A stretch of 64,000 nt of DNA, from contig JAZNIY010000020.1 of NCBI GenBank assembly GCA_045577735.1, positions 9,675-73,674 on the forward strand, given 5' to 3'. This DNA comes from Stercoripulliclostridium_A sp045577735 (GTDB taxonomy: Bacteria > Bacillota > Clostridia > Christensenellales > DTU072). The notes beneath the pieces were generated by a model. That model did no database searches. It saw nothing but the letters and a program-made list of their open reading frames with translations, and had not been told where the DNA came from. Positions 33,927 to 42,392 of the stretch are shown piece by piece (the first letter of the stretch is position 1; every line of letters begins with the position of its first letter). A program made the position numbers and the translations under genes.

Positions 33927-34217
33927 TTATGCTAGACTTTCGAAGAACTCGATTGCTTTGCTATCTGCGGTAAGGGTAACGTATGCTTTCTTGTAGGAAG
34001 CGGTTTTGCCTTCCGTATAGCCTCTTCTTCTGGTCTTACCGCTAACTCTTACGGTATTTACCTTTTCTACGGATACGCCGAAGATGCTTTCTACTGCAAT
34101 TTTAATTTGAGTCTTGTTAGCATCCTTTCTTACTACGAAAGCGTATCTTTTTGCTGCGATACCGTCATAACTCTTTTCAGAGAGAACGGGTTTAATAATG
34201 ATATCGTAGTTGTTCAT
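33927..34217 (-). CDS. rplW: 50S ribosomal protein uL23
   Basis: 96 residues. Docking site for trigger factor and SRP at the tunnel exit. IIKPVLSEKSYDGI (residues 6-19) and GKTRRRGYTEGKTASYKKAYV (about 60-80). The ATG overlaps the rplD stop by 1 base. Confidence 0.98.
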   Translation of the reverse strand: MNNYDIIIKPVLSEKSYDGIAAKRYAFVVRKDANKTQIKIAVESIFGVSVEKVNTVRVSGKTRRRGYTEGKTASYKKAYVTLTADSKAIEFFESLA

Positions 34218-34837
34218 TATGCATATACCTCCATAAGTGCTTTAACGGCGTCGAGGGTGAATACACACTTGTTTGCACGAACTAGTTCATAAACGTTAAG
34301 GAGAGCTACGTCGGTCAAAGAAACGGTTTGGATATTTCTTGATGCACGTAGTAGATCTTCTTTGTGTCCGTTAACTACTAGAAGTGCGGTCTTTTCGATA
34401 CCGATATTATTAAGAGCGGTTGCAACGAGCTTGGTCTTGGGTTCTGCTATTTCGAAGTTGTCAACGATTAGGAGTTCTCCGTCTGCAAGCTTCTTGCTGA
34501 GAGCACTGCATAGTGCGCCAACTCTCATTTGCTTATTGATCTTCTTGCTGAAGTCGCGGGGCTTTGGTGCGAATACAACACCACCGTGTGTCCATTGAGG
34601 AGCGCGGATGCTACCTTGACGAGCTCTGCCGGTGCCCTTTTGTCTCCAAGGCTTTCTACCGCCACCACGTACTTCGGTACGGGTAAGAGCGCTCTTGGTG
34701 CCTTGTCTCTTGTTTGCTAGTTGAGCAACGATAACTTGGTGAATGAGTGCTTCGTTATACTCTCTGCCAAAGATTTCATCGTTAAGTTCAACGGTTCCTA
34801 CTTCCTTACCTAGGGTATTTATAACTTTTGCTATCAT
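34217..34837 (-). CDS. rplD: 50S ribosomal protein uL4
   Basis: 206 residues. The extended loop GGGRKPWRQKGTGRARQGSI (about residues 59-78) reaches the exit tunnel; macrolide-binding region. In gamma-proteobacteria L4 represses its own operon; whether it binds this operon's leader is unknown. Confidence 0.98.
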   Translation of the reverse strand: MIAKVINTLGKEVGTVELNDEIFGREYNEALIHQVIVAQLANKRQGTKSALTRTEVRGGGRKPWRQKGTGRARQGSIRAPQWTHGGVVFAPKPRDFSKKINKQMRVGALCSALSKKLADGELLIVDNFEIAEPKTKLVATALNNIGIEKTALLVVNGHKEDLLRASRNIQTVSLTDVALLNVYELVRANKCVFTLDAVKALMEVYA

Positions 34838-34858
34838 ATTCGTATCTCCTTTACCCTA

Positions 34859-35515
34859 TTATTTAAACCATTTGGAAGCCTTAACTTTCTTACAGGTGTT
34901 CTTGATGATAACGGGGCTGTTCTTAGGTCCGGGGATACCGCCGGCGATGAGAAGAACGTTACGTGCTACATCAACCTTAACTACTTCCAAATTTTGAATG
35001 GTTACTTGTTCGTGACCATATTGACCTGCCATCTTCTTGTTCTTGAAAACTCTAGAAGGGCTACTGTTTGCACCGAGTGAACCAACACATCTGTGAACAG
35101 GGCCTACACCGTGGGTTGCCATAAGTCTGTGGGTGTTCCATCTTTGGATGGTACCGGTATAACCACGACCTCTGGTGGTGCCGGTAACGTCTACCTTGTC
35201 ACCTACTACGAAGATATCAGCTTTGATTTCTTGACCTACGCTATAAGCGGAGCAATCTTCAAAACGGAATTCCTTCATGGTCTTCTTGGGATCAACGTTT
35301 GCTTTCTTATATTGTCCAAGAGTGGGCTTGTTTACGTTGTTAGCCTTTACTTCGCCGTATGCTACCTTAACTGCTTCGTATCCGTCTTTTTCGATGTTCT
35401 TAATTTGAACAACGGTGCAGGGACCTGCTTCAACAACGGTTACGGGAATAACAGTACCGTCTGCTGCGAAAATTTGGCTCATTCCTAATTTCTTACCTAA
35501 TAATGCTTTCTTCAT
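34859..35515 (-). CDS. rplC: 50S ribosomal protein uL3
   Basis: 218 residues. Early 23S assembly protein. KKALLGKKLGMSQIF start; the central loop GTTRGRGYTGTIQRWN (about residues 110-125) extends toward the peptidyl transferase centre. 13 bases after rpsJ. Confidence 0.98.
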   Translation of the reverse strand: MKKALLGKKLGMSQIFAADGTVIPVTVVEAGPCTVVQIKNIEKDGYEAVKVAYGEVKANNVNKPTLGQYKKANVDPKKTMKEFRFEDCSAYSVGQEIKADIFVVGDKVDVTGTTRGRGYTGTIQRWNTHRLMATHGVGPVHRCVGSLGANSSPSRVFKNKKMAGQYGHEQVTIQNLEVVKVDVARNVLLIAGGIPGPKNSPVIIKNTCKKVKASKWFK

Positions 35516-35528
35516 ACTGAGCCTCCTA

Positions 35529-35837
35529 TTACAGCTTGAGTTGGAAATCTACGCCTGCGGGAACGTCTAGCTTCATAAGAGCGTCAACGGTCTTGGTGGA
35601 GCAATTGTAGATGTCAATCAATCTCTTGTGGGTGCGAAGTTCGAACTGTTCACGGCTATCTTTATATTTGTGGGGAGAGCGTAGAATAGTTACGATTTCC
35701 TTCTCGGTGGGTAGCGGGATAGGTCCTGATACGCTAGCGCCGGTGCTCTTAGCAGCTTCGACGATCTTAGCACAGCTGGAGTCTATCAAGCTATGGTCAT
35801 AGGCTTTCAATTTGATTCTGATCTTTTGACCTGCCAT
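35529..35837 (-). CDS. rpsJ: 30S ribosomal protein uS10
   Basis: 102 residues; also NusE in antitermination. KIRIKLKAYDHSLIDSSCAK at the N-terminus and RTHKRLIDIYNCSTKTVDAL near 67-86. First gene of the superoperon. tuf and fusA are not upstream; the operon starts here from its own promoter. Confidence 0.98.
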   Translation of the reverse strand: MAGQKIRIKLKAYDHSLIDSSCAKIVEAAKSTGASVSGPIPLPTEKEIVTILRSPHKYKDSREQFELRTHKRLIDIYNCSTKTVDALMKLDVPAGVDFQLKL

Positions 35838-36037
35838 GTTATTTTGTTTCCTCCATATATTTCATTTCCGTACACACTTAGCCGTGTGTATCGTGCCCTC
35901 CGATAAATAAAAGGCCATTGGCCGATTCCCTATCTTCAGACTGCTCGTGTACCTCCGGAATTGACACCCACTTGAATGCAATATTCCATCTTAAGTTACC
36001 TAATCGGGCGGTTTACGAGAAATCCCCGAACGCGAAC
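35838..36037 (-). promoter_or_regulatory. S10 operon 5' leader
   Basis: About 200 bases of untranslated leader between the predicted start site (near 36037) and rpsJ. It contains a TACACAC/GTGTGTA hairpin near 35872-35891, a GGCCATTGGCC palindrome (35911-35921) and several purine-rich GGAGG-like runs. Long structured leaders of ribosomal operons often mediate autoregulation; no known leader class was recognised. Positions 36073-36280 are AT-rich with one bulged GCAAACCACAA hairpin (near 36132-36160) and a CG-rich palindrome (near 36249-36261); no gene was found there. Confidence 0.45.
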
Positions 36038-36043
36038 GATATC

Positions 36044-36072
36044 ATTCTATTAAAAAAAAGCTATAATGTCAA
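36044..36072 (-). promoter_or_regulatory. Main promoter of the ribosomal superoperon
   Basis: TTGACA (36072-36067), a perfect -35, 17-base spacer, TAGAAT (36049-36044). The spacer contains an eight-T tract. Confidence 0.8.
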
Positions 36073-36280
36073 ATAAAAAACATACATTTTTTAAAAATTT
36101 TTTAAGAATTTTTTTGGATTTGTGGTAAGCAAAATTGCAACCACAATATGTTGTGGTTTGCACTAAAAAAATGCTATTTCCAGTTGAAATTCGCCCTATT
36201 TTTGCTCAAGCAAAAAATTTGAAAAAGTACAATATATATAAGGTACCCGCGCACGCGCGCGAGAAATTATAAATACCCTC

Positions 36281-36309
36281 TTGATTTATGCAAGCGTTTA
36301 TATTATAAT
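36281..36309 (+). promoter_or_regulatory. uxaC promoter
   Basis: TTGATT (36281-36286), 17-base spacer, TATAAT (36304-36309), then GAAGGAG before the ATG. Confidence 0.75.
36289..36302 (+). promoter_or_regulatory. cre-like (CcpA/LacI-family) operator in the uxaC promoter
   Basis: TGCAAGCGTTTATA matches the catabolite-response element TGWAARCGYTWNCW at 12 of 14 positions and lies wholly in the promoter spacer, where binding would repress. The CG-centred palindrome is also the general LacI-family pattern, so a uronate-specific regulator is an alternative. Confidence 0.5.
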
Positions 36310-36332
36310 AAAATATTGAAGGAGAATTTACA

Positions 36333-37724
36333 ATGAAACAGTTTTTAGGTGACGATTTTTTACTTAACAATCAAACTGCAGTAGAATTATATAACGAGGT
36401 TAAAGACCTACCTATAGTTGACTACCACTGCCACGTGGATGCTAAAGAAATATACGAGGACGTCAAGTTTTCATCCATAACTCAGGCTTGGTTGGGTGGC
36501 GATCATTACAAGTGGCGCGCCATGAGAAACATGGGTGTGGAAGAAAAGCTCATAACCGGTAAAGGCGACGAATACCAAAGATTTGTAGCTTGGGCTACCA
36601 TTTTACCTGCTATGGCCGGAAATCCACTATATCACTTTAGCCACCTTGAATTAAAGAGATACCTAGGCATTGACACCCCTCTTAACGAAAGAACTGCTGA
36701 AGAGATATACGCCAAAGCAAACGAAGCATTAAAGGAACTTAGCGTAAGGAAGATTATAGAGAAGGCTAACGTGGAGGTTATCGTAACCACCAACGATCCT
36801 CTTGACGATTTGAAGTATCACAAACTTTTAAAACAAGAAGGGTACAGCGTCAAGGTACTTCCGGCCTTCCGTCCCGATAAGGCTGTCAATATTGAAAAGC
36901 CCCACTACCTCGACTACGTTACCAGTCTTTCCAAGTTAACCGGTTTACCCATTAAGAGTCTAGACGACCTTAAGACGGCTCTTAAATCTCGACTGGACTA
37001 CTTCCTAGAGAATGGTTGTAAAGCAGCCGACCATGGACTAGATTACGTACCGTTTAATCTTAAAGCAAGCTACAAAGCAAAAGAAATTTTTGAAAAGGCT
37101 TTGAATCGTGAGCCTCTAACAAAAGAGGAAATAGATGGTTTTAAGACTGATATGCTTCTATTCTTCGGTAGTCAATATCACAAGCGCGATATCGCAATGG
37201 AGGTCCATTTTGGTTGCGTACGCAACGCAAATAGAAACATGTTCCTTTCTCTCGGACCAGACACCGGCTTTGACTGCGTAAACGATCACAACTACGTAGA
37301 CAACCTGTACGGGCTTCTTGACGAGCTTGCAATGCAACATCGCTTACCCAAAACTTTGCTGTATTCACTAAACCCAAAAGACAACGCACTACTCATATCA
37401 ATGATGGGTGCTTTCAACTGCGCGCCCTTTAAAGGAAAGGTACAACAAGGCAGTGCTTGGTGGTTTAACGACCATAAGAAAGGTATGGAAGAGCAAATTG
37501 CCACCTACTCTGCAGGCGCTCCTATCGCCACCTTTATCGGTATGCTAACAGATTCTAGAAGTTTCCTCTCATACGCTCGTCACGAATATTTTAGAAGAAT
37601 ACTTGCTAACTATCTTGGCACCTTAGTTGAAAACGGCGAGTATCCAGAAAGCGAACTCCCCTATCTTAAAAAGGTTATTCGCGACATATGCCACGATAAC
37701 GCAATTGCATATTTCGGTTATTAG
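36333..37724 (+). CDS. uxaC: Glucuronate (uronate) isomerase
   Basis: 463 residues, full family length. Converts D-glucuronate to fructuronate and D-galacturonate to tagaturonate, the entry step for pectin and glucuronide sugars. Amidohydrolase-type metal motif DYHCHVDAKEIYED is at about residues 30-43; also GGDHYKWRAMRN (about 55-66), the HFGCVRNANRNMF region and GAFNCAPFKGKVQQGSAWWF. The other uronate genes (uxaA, uxaB, uxuA, kdgK, kdgA) are not nearby, so this is an orphan copy. Single-gene unit with promoter, cre-like box and terminator. Confidence 0.96.
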   Translation: MKQFLGDDFLLNNQTAVELYNEVKDLPIVDYHCHVDAKEIYEDVKFSSITQAWLGGDHYKWRAMRNMGVEEKLITGKGDEYQRFVAWATILPAMAGNPLYHFSHLELKRYLGIDTPLNERTAEEIYAKANEALKELSVRKIIEKANVEVIVTTNDPLDDLKYHKLLKQEGYSVKVLPAFRPDKAVNIEKPHYLDYVTSLSKLTGLPIKSLDDLKTALKSRLDYFLENGCKAADHGLDYVPFNLKASYKAKEIFEKALNREPLTKEEIDGFKTDMLLFFGSQYHKRDIAMEVHFGCVRNANRNMFLSLGPDTGFDCVNDHNYVDNLYGLLDELAMQHRLPKTLLYSLNPKDNALLISMMGAFNCAPFKGKVQQGSAWWFNDHKKGMEEQIATYSAGAPIATFIGMLTDSRSFLSYARHEYFRRILANYLGTLVENGEYPESELPYLKKVIRDICHDNAIAYFGY

Positions 37725-37749
37725 TATTGATTCAAGTGTTAATAAAAAA

Positions 37750-37777
37750 GGAAGCGAGCAATCGCTTTCTTTTTTTA
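37750..37777 (+). terminator. Terminator of uxaC
   Basis: GGAAGCGA-GCAA-TCGCTTTC stem (one G-U) followed by seven T. Confidence 0.88.
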
Positions 37778-37827
37778 TACTCCATCTTTCACTTGAATTA
37801 ATTTTAAAAAGGTAATAGAATACCCAT

Positions 37828-38415
37828 ATGAGAAATGATAAGAGAAAGGGAATATCTACAAAAGACTTGGCACTAGGCGCCATTCTCACTGCCCTCGTTA
37901 TAGTATTGCAACTAGTTGGACAGTTTATAAAATTTGGTCCGGCATCAATTTCACTCGTGCTCATACCCATCGTTATTGGCGCAGCTGTTTGTGGCCCTAA
38001 AATCAGCACTTGGTTGGGACTTGTTTTCGGTGTCGTGGTGCTCTTTACCGACGGAATAGCCTTCATCGCAATACACACCATTGGTACCATCGTCACAGTT
38101 TTATTAAAAGGTGCTCTTTGTGGTTTAATAGCTGGAATCGTATACAAATTATTTGAAAAGAAAAACGTGTACCTAGCGATAGTTTTTTCTGCTATTGCCT
38201 GTCCCATCGTCAACACGGGCGTATTTCTACTTGGATGCTATCTATTTTTCTTCAACACCATTAAAGAGTGGGGACTTAACGCGGGGTTTACTAACGTTGG
38301 TGAATATATGATACTCGGTTTAGTTGGCATTAATTTCCTTCTTGAGCTTGCCGTCAACGTGGTTTTAAGCCCCATAATAGTAAAGTTAATAAATATTAGA
38401 AAACGCAAGAATTAA
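37828..38415 (+). CDS. ECF transporter S-component, substrate unknown
   Basis: 195 residues with six membrane helices and the S-component N-terminal pattern LALGAILTALVIVLQLVGQF (about residues 14-33), the EcfT-contact region that keeps AxxxA-like spacing. A vitamin, metal or other small molecule is the expected substrate. No riboswitch or biosynthetic neighbour reveals which one; the preceding uxaC is separated by a terminator. It needs EcfA/EcfT proteins encoded outside this window. Ends with a basic tail. A weak AAAGG site lies before the ATG. Confidence 0.8.
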   Translation: MRNDKRKGISTKDLALGAILTALVIVLQLVGQFIKFGPASISLVLIPIVIGAAVCGPKISTWLGLVFGVVVLFTDGIAFIAIHTIGTIVTVLLKGALCGLIAGIVYKLFEKKNVYLAIVFSAIACPIVNTGVFLLGCYLFFFNTIKEWGLNAGFTNVGEYMILGLVGINFLLELAVNVVLSPIIVKLINIRKRKN

Positions 38416-38442
38416 CGATAAAAAATTGACATTTTTAGATTT

Positions 38443-38471
38443 AAGAAAACACATATGTGTTTTCTTTTTTA
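38443..38471 (+). terminator. Terminator of the ECF S-component gene
   Basis: A perfect 24-base palindrome (12-bp stem AAGAAAACACAT / ATGTGTTTTCTT) followed by TTTTT. Confidence 0.82.
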
Positions 38472-38500
38472 TTGACTAGAATAATCTATTGTGCAATAAT
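38472..38500 (+). promoter_or_regulatory. Promoter of the FtsX-type ABC transporter
   Basis: TTGACT (38472-38477), 17-base spacer, AATAAT (38495-38500). The start site near 38507 leaves a very short leader and rules against the TTG codon at 38512 as start. Confidence 0.6.
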
Positions 38501-38520
38501 ATATTTAAGGATTGAGCAAT

Positions 38521-41148
38521 ATGATTATAATTAAAGAATTAACTAAGATTTATAAGAGCAAATATGCGTCCCCTTGTCGTGCGTTAGACAACGTTTCTTT
38601 CACGCTCCCCGACAAAGGCATGATTTTTATTTTGGGAAAAAGTGGTAGCGGAAAAAGCACCCTATTGAATCTACTCGGTGGGTTAGATAGTATTACTAGT
38701 GGTGACGTTATTGCGAACGGAAACTCCCTCGTGAATTTTACTGAAGAGGAATATGCCGAATATCGCAATTCATACGTAGGTTTCATATTCCAAGATTACT
38801 GCTTGATAGAAAGTTTCACCGTTAAAAATAACATCTTGCTCTCCCTCGATATTCAAGGAAAAGAAGATGAAAACAGACTGGAAGAAATTGCAAACAAGCT
38901 TGATATCGTAGACTTACTGGACAGATTCCCTAAAGAATTATCTGGTGGACAACGCCAACGCATAGCCATTGCTAGAGCAATCATAAAAAATCCCGAACTA
39001 ATTCTAGCTGATGAACCAACCGGCAATCTTGATAGCTTGAGTGCAAGGCAAGTACTTGAAACGCTAAAAACTATTTCAAAAGAAAAGCTGGTACTTGTCG
39101 TTTCGCACAATCCCGACGACGCAGAAAAATATGGTGATAGAATTATAGAAATTGCCGATGGCAAAATCATTAACGACCACGAGCGTAACCCCGAAGCCAG
39201 CGCTGAAGTAGTTATCACGGAAGAAAGAATCATCATTCCCGAAAAAAAGCGTCTTAGTGAAGAAGAGCTACAAAACATTAACGCCAGACTAGAACGTGGT
39301 GGATGCAAACTAGAGCAGTCTTCAACGTTATTTACACCGACGGAGAAAATCCAAGTTACCCCCTCCTCGCAACCTTGTGTGAAGCTATTCAAATCAAATA
39401 TAACGCCTAAAAAATCCCTAGAGATATCCTATGCCTTCCTAAAGAAAAAATTACCTAGTTTCATCTTTTCCGTGGTTATGGTTTCTCTAATAATCATCAT
39501 GTTTGGCTTGTGTCAACTTTTCGCATCATTTGATCAAGATGCAACACTAAATCGTGCAATTAAGGAATCCGAATCTGAAGTTTTAGTATTACAAAAAGGC
39601 TATATAAAGAATAAGGCGCTAAACAAACTCTCAACAGATGGGTTGGTTGAAGTCAAGGAAAGCGACGTCAATGCCTTCCTCGACACCGGCTACACCGGTA
39701 ACGTCTATCCGTTGTATAATTGGACGCTTGCCATGTCCGAACAAACTCATTCAATCGAGCTTTTAAAAAACGTCGACAATAAGCAAAATTACGAAAACTT
39801 GTACGCGCATGAAAACGTTGGTGTGCTGGTTTGCGATGAAGAGTATTTAATAAAGCACTTCGGCAAAGATGGTAAATTAAACTACCTTGCAAAAGCTGAA
39901 ACACAAATGCCGGGTGGCATTATCGTTACCGATTATATTGCAGATTGTATAACGTTTTATCATCCTACGACCTATCCCGATTATCAACATTTAGTAGGTA
40001 TCAAATTCCAACAACGCGCTTACATAAATGCTGTTATTGAAACCGATTACAAAACTAAATACAAAGACACCATTGACAAGTATTACGAAATCCTTCGCTC
40101 TAATGGTGCTGGTCTACATCTGCGCGACTTATTCACAAGTGAAGAGTACGTAAATATGCTTGATGATTTTAACGTATACTATAACGTTGCATACTCCACA
40201 AACAGTAACTTTTTCGCCGATGCTAACAATATTGAATACCGACAATTCACCCGCATCCAAAATGCTGATATTTATACTGACGACGGAAGATTTTTCTTTA
40301 TAGAAATACTTGATAGTTATCCCGACGTAGAAGGTGGGTATGACGTTAATGCCGGCGAAATAATATTCCCTATAAACCTTTACAACACCTATTTCAAAAC
40401 CTCGTTGGAAGATCCCAATGACCCTAATTTTTCAGAAAGGCAAATCACCATCAAGATGTATCCCATCTATTTTACCGGAGAGCGAACGGAATATTTTACC
40501 AAAACGTTCACTATAGTAGGTTTAAGCGATAAATATGCGTTTTTTGAGCCCAGTGATGCCGACTTTCTACGCCAGTACACAATCCATCCCTACGCCTTAT
40601 ATTTTGATAATCTAGACAACGTAGTTGCTCTTACCAACAAGGGGGATGAACTTGACTTTTATGCCGATTCAGGATATTTCAAGGCTATTTCATCTATTGC
40701 AGAAATAGTTGTAGTGTTCAAAGATTTATTCTTGCTTATTGCCCTTTCCCTATGTATTGCCGGTTGTATGATACTAATATCATTTGGTTTTAGCAACGTT
40801 AAAAAGCGCAACTATGAAATTGGTGTGATGCGTGCGCTAGGTACGAATATGAATAATATATCTTTCATTTTTGTCTTGCAAGTACTTTTTGCCGGCGTGC
40901 TGATTTGCCTAATTTCCACCCTAGGTTTATACTTTGCAACAGATATAACAAACGGCATTTTGAGTGAAAGTTTCATGGTGCTTTTGGAAAGCAGTATGCT
41001 AGAAGATTTGGAGATTATAACGTTTAATCCTATTGCCTTGGTAATTGATCTAATGATAGTAATAATCACAACGTTGATTTCCGCATTTGCTCCAATAATT
41101 GCAATAAGAAACGTTAAACCCCTTGCAATAATTCGCAAAAAAGACTAA
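38521..41148 (+). CDS. ABC transporter, ATPase fused to FtsX/MacB-type permease
   Basis: 875 residues from the ATG at 38521 (AAGGA 9 bases upstream). Residues 1-220 form an ABC ATPase of the MacB/LolD group: Walker A GKSGSGKSTL (about 39-48), signature LSGGQRQRIAIARAI (about 140-154), Walker B LILADEPTGNLDS (about 160-172). After a charged linker comes a first membrane helix (about 310-335), a large outside domain of about 400 residues, and three C-terminal helices (about 740-870) with the FtsX pattern NYEIGVMRALGTN and a final PLAIIRKKD. Fused one-gene layout with one permease half suggests a homodimer acting as a mechanotransmitter, for example in lipoprotein or antimicrobial-peptide handling. 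No two-component system or accessory protein is adjacent, so the substrate is unknown. Confidence 0.88.
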   Translation: MIIIKELTKIYKSKYASPCRALDNVSFTLPDKGMIFILGKSGSGKSTLLNLLGGLDSITSGDVIANGNSLVNFTEEEYAEYRNSYVGFIFQDYCLIESFTVKNNILLSLDIQGKEDENRLEEIANKLDIVDLLDRFPKELSGGQRQRIAIARAIIKNPELILADEPTGNLDSLSARQVLETLKTISKEKLVLVVSHNPDDAEKYGDRIIEIADGKIINDHERNPEASAEVVITEERIIIPEKKRLSEEELQNINARLERGGCKLEQSSTLFTPTEKIQVTPSSQPCVKLFKSNITPKKSLEISYAFLKKKLPSFIFSVVMVSLIIIMFGLCQLFASFDQDATLNRAIKESESEVLVLQKGYIKNKALNKLSTDGLVEVKESDVNAFLDTGYTGNVYPLYNWTLAMSEQTHSIELLKNVDNKQNYENLYAHENVGVLVCDEEYLIKHFGKDGKLNYLAKAETQMPGGIIVTDYIADCITFYHPTTYPDYQHLVGIKFQQRAYINAVIETDYKTKYKDTIDKYYEILRSNGAGLHLRDLFTSEEYVNMLDDFNVYYNVAYSTNSNFFADANNIEYRQFTRIQNADIYTDDGRFFFIEILDSYPDVEGGYDVNAGEIIFPINLYNTYFKTSLEDPNDPNFSERQITIKMYPIYFTGERTEYFTKTFTIVGLSDKYAFFEPSDADFLRQYTIHPYALYFDNLDNVVALTNKGDELDFYADSGYFKAISSIAEIVVVFKDLFLLIALSLCIAGCMILISFGFSNVKKRNYEIGVMRALGTNMNNISFIFVLQVLFAGVLICLISTLGLYFATDITNGILSESFMVLLESSMLEDLEIITFNPIALVIDLMIVIITTLISAFAPIIAIRNVKPLAIIRKKD

Positions 41149-41149
41149 T

Positions 41150-41180
41150 AAAAACGCTCCCGGTCGGGAGCATTTCTTTT
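41150..41180. terminator. Bidirectional terminator between ABC transporter and argD
   Basis: GCTCCC-GGTC-GGGAGC stem with TTTCTTTT on one side and GTTTTTATT on the other; serves both convergent genes. Confidence 0.85.
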
Positions 41181-41182
41181 AA

Positions 41183-42382
41183 CTATTTAATCTCGTCAAG
41201 AGTTTCTTTTAGCACCTTGAGCATTTGGTCGATTTGCTCTGTGGTAATTATTAGAGGTGGTACAAAACGGAGAACCTTACCACCACATACGTTTAGTATA
41301 AAGCCCTTTTTAAACATACGGTTATATACCTCTTTTGCAAAGTCGCCATTAATTGTTTCGGCACCTACTATCAAGCCCTTTCCTCTAACGGCTACAATAC
41401 GATTATCGTTAAGTTTTCTTAGTCCTTGCATTAGGTACTCGCCCTTACTTGCAACCTCTTCCATGAAGCCCTCTTCTCTAATTTTACTGCATACAGCATA
41501 CCCTACTGCAGTAACTAGAGGTTGTGCTCCAAACGTGGTTCCATGGTCACCTGGCACAAATGCATTTGCGACGTTTTCGGTAGCCAAACAAGCAGAAACG
41601 GGTACTCCACCACCAATTCCCTTTGCACAAGTAATAATATCTGGAGTTATGCCATAGTGTTCGAACGCCCAGAATTTTCCCGTTCTTCCGGCACCGGTTT
41701 GCACTTCGTCCAAAATGAGCAATACACCCTTTTCCTTGGTCAATCTATCTGCAAGCTTTAAGTAGCTATCACTTGCCGGAATTATGCCACCCTCTCCTTG
41801 AATGGGCTCCAGCATTAGACCTGCAACCTCGTTGTCTTCGAGTGCATTACGTAACGCTTCTTCGTCATTGTAGGGAATATAAATACCAATACCTTCGGGC
41901 AAAGGAGCAAATGGTTTGTTATACTTTTCTTGACCGGTTGCAGTAACGGTTGCAAGCGTTCTTCCGTGGAAAGATTGTACTGCGGTAACTATTTTAAAGC
42001 GATTTTCGCCCTTTACCTTAAAATACTTTCTTGCAAGTTTAATAGCACACTCGTTGGCTTCGGCTCCACTGTTGCCAAAGAAAGCCTTTTTGAGGTGGGT
42101 TCCCTTAACAAGTTGTTCTGCCATTAGACCACGCGTTTCATTGTAGAAATAGTTGGAAATAATGCATACCTTCTTTGCTTGTTCGGTAATAGCATTCACA
42201 AAAACGGGATGATTATATCCTAGCGCGTTAACGGCAATACCTGCCAAAAAGTCCAAGTATTCGTTACCTTCCGTGTCGGTCAAATAACAGCCGTTACCAC
42301 TTTCAAACGCCACCTCTACGGGCGCGTAGGTATTCATAAAAAACTCTTTATCACGCGTTTTAATCTCTTCAAATTTTGCCAT
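41183..42382 (-). CDS. argD: Acetylornithine/ornithine aminotransferase
   Basis: 399 residues from MAKFEEIK at 42382 (AAAGGAG upstream); an in-frame ATG at 42409 lies inside the transporter gene and is rejected. Class III PLP-dependent aminotransferase: GNSGAEANECAIKLARKY (about residues 96-113), FHGRT, LDEVQTGAGRTG (about 214-225) with the PLP aspartate, and the PLP lysine in ITCAKGIGGG (about 243-252). In arginine synthesis it makes N-acetylornithine; relatives also act on ornithine, GABA or succinylornithine. It is last in the crp-hydrolase-YfcC-argD operon, 10 bases after the transporter. No other arg synthesis gene is near, which makes a catabolic ornithine or amino-acid role plausible. 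Confidence 0.9.
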   Translation of the reverse strand: MAKFEEIKTRDKEFFMNTYAPVEVAFESGNGCYLTDTEGNEYLDFLAGIAVNALGYNHPVFVNAITEQAKKVCIISNYFYNETRGLMAEQLVKGTHLKKAFFGNSGAEANECAIKLARKYFKVKGENRFKIVTAVQSFHGRTLATVTATGQEKYNKPFAPLPEGIGIYIPYNDEEALRNALEDNEVAGLMLEPIQGEGGIIPASDSYLKLADRLTKEKGVLLILDEVQTGAGRTGKFWAFEHYGITPDIITCAKGIGGGVPVSACLATENVANAFVPGDHGTTFGAQPLVTAVGYAVCSKIREEGFMEEVASKGEYLMQGLRKLNDNRIVAVRGKGLIVGAETINGDFAKEVYNRMFKKGFILNVCGGKVLRFVPPLIITTEQIDQMLKVLKETLDEIK

Positions 42383-42392
42383 ATAATCTCCT

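Noticed and set aside
36245..36265. CG-rich alternating palindrome before uxaC as origin or regulatory element
   Set aside because: Only a short alternating GC run with no repeats or DnaA boxes around it.
38512..38520. TTG start for the ABC transporter
   Set aside because: The AAGGA site is directly adjacent to the TTG and properly spaced for the ATG at 38521; the predicted transcript would barely include the TTG.
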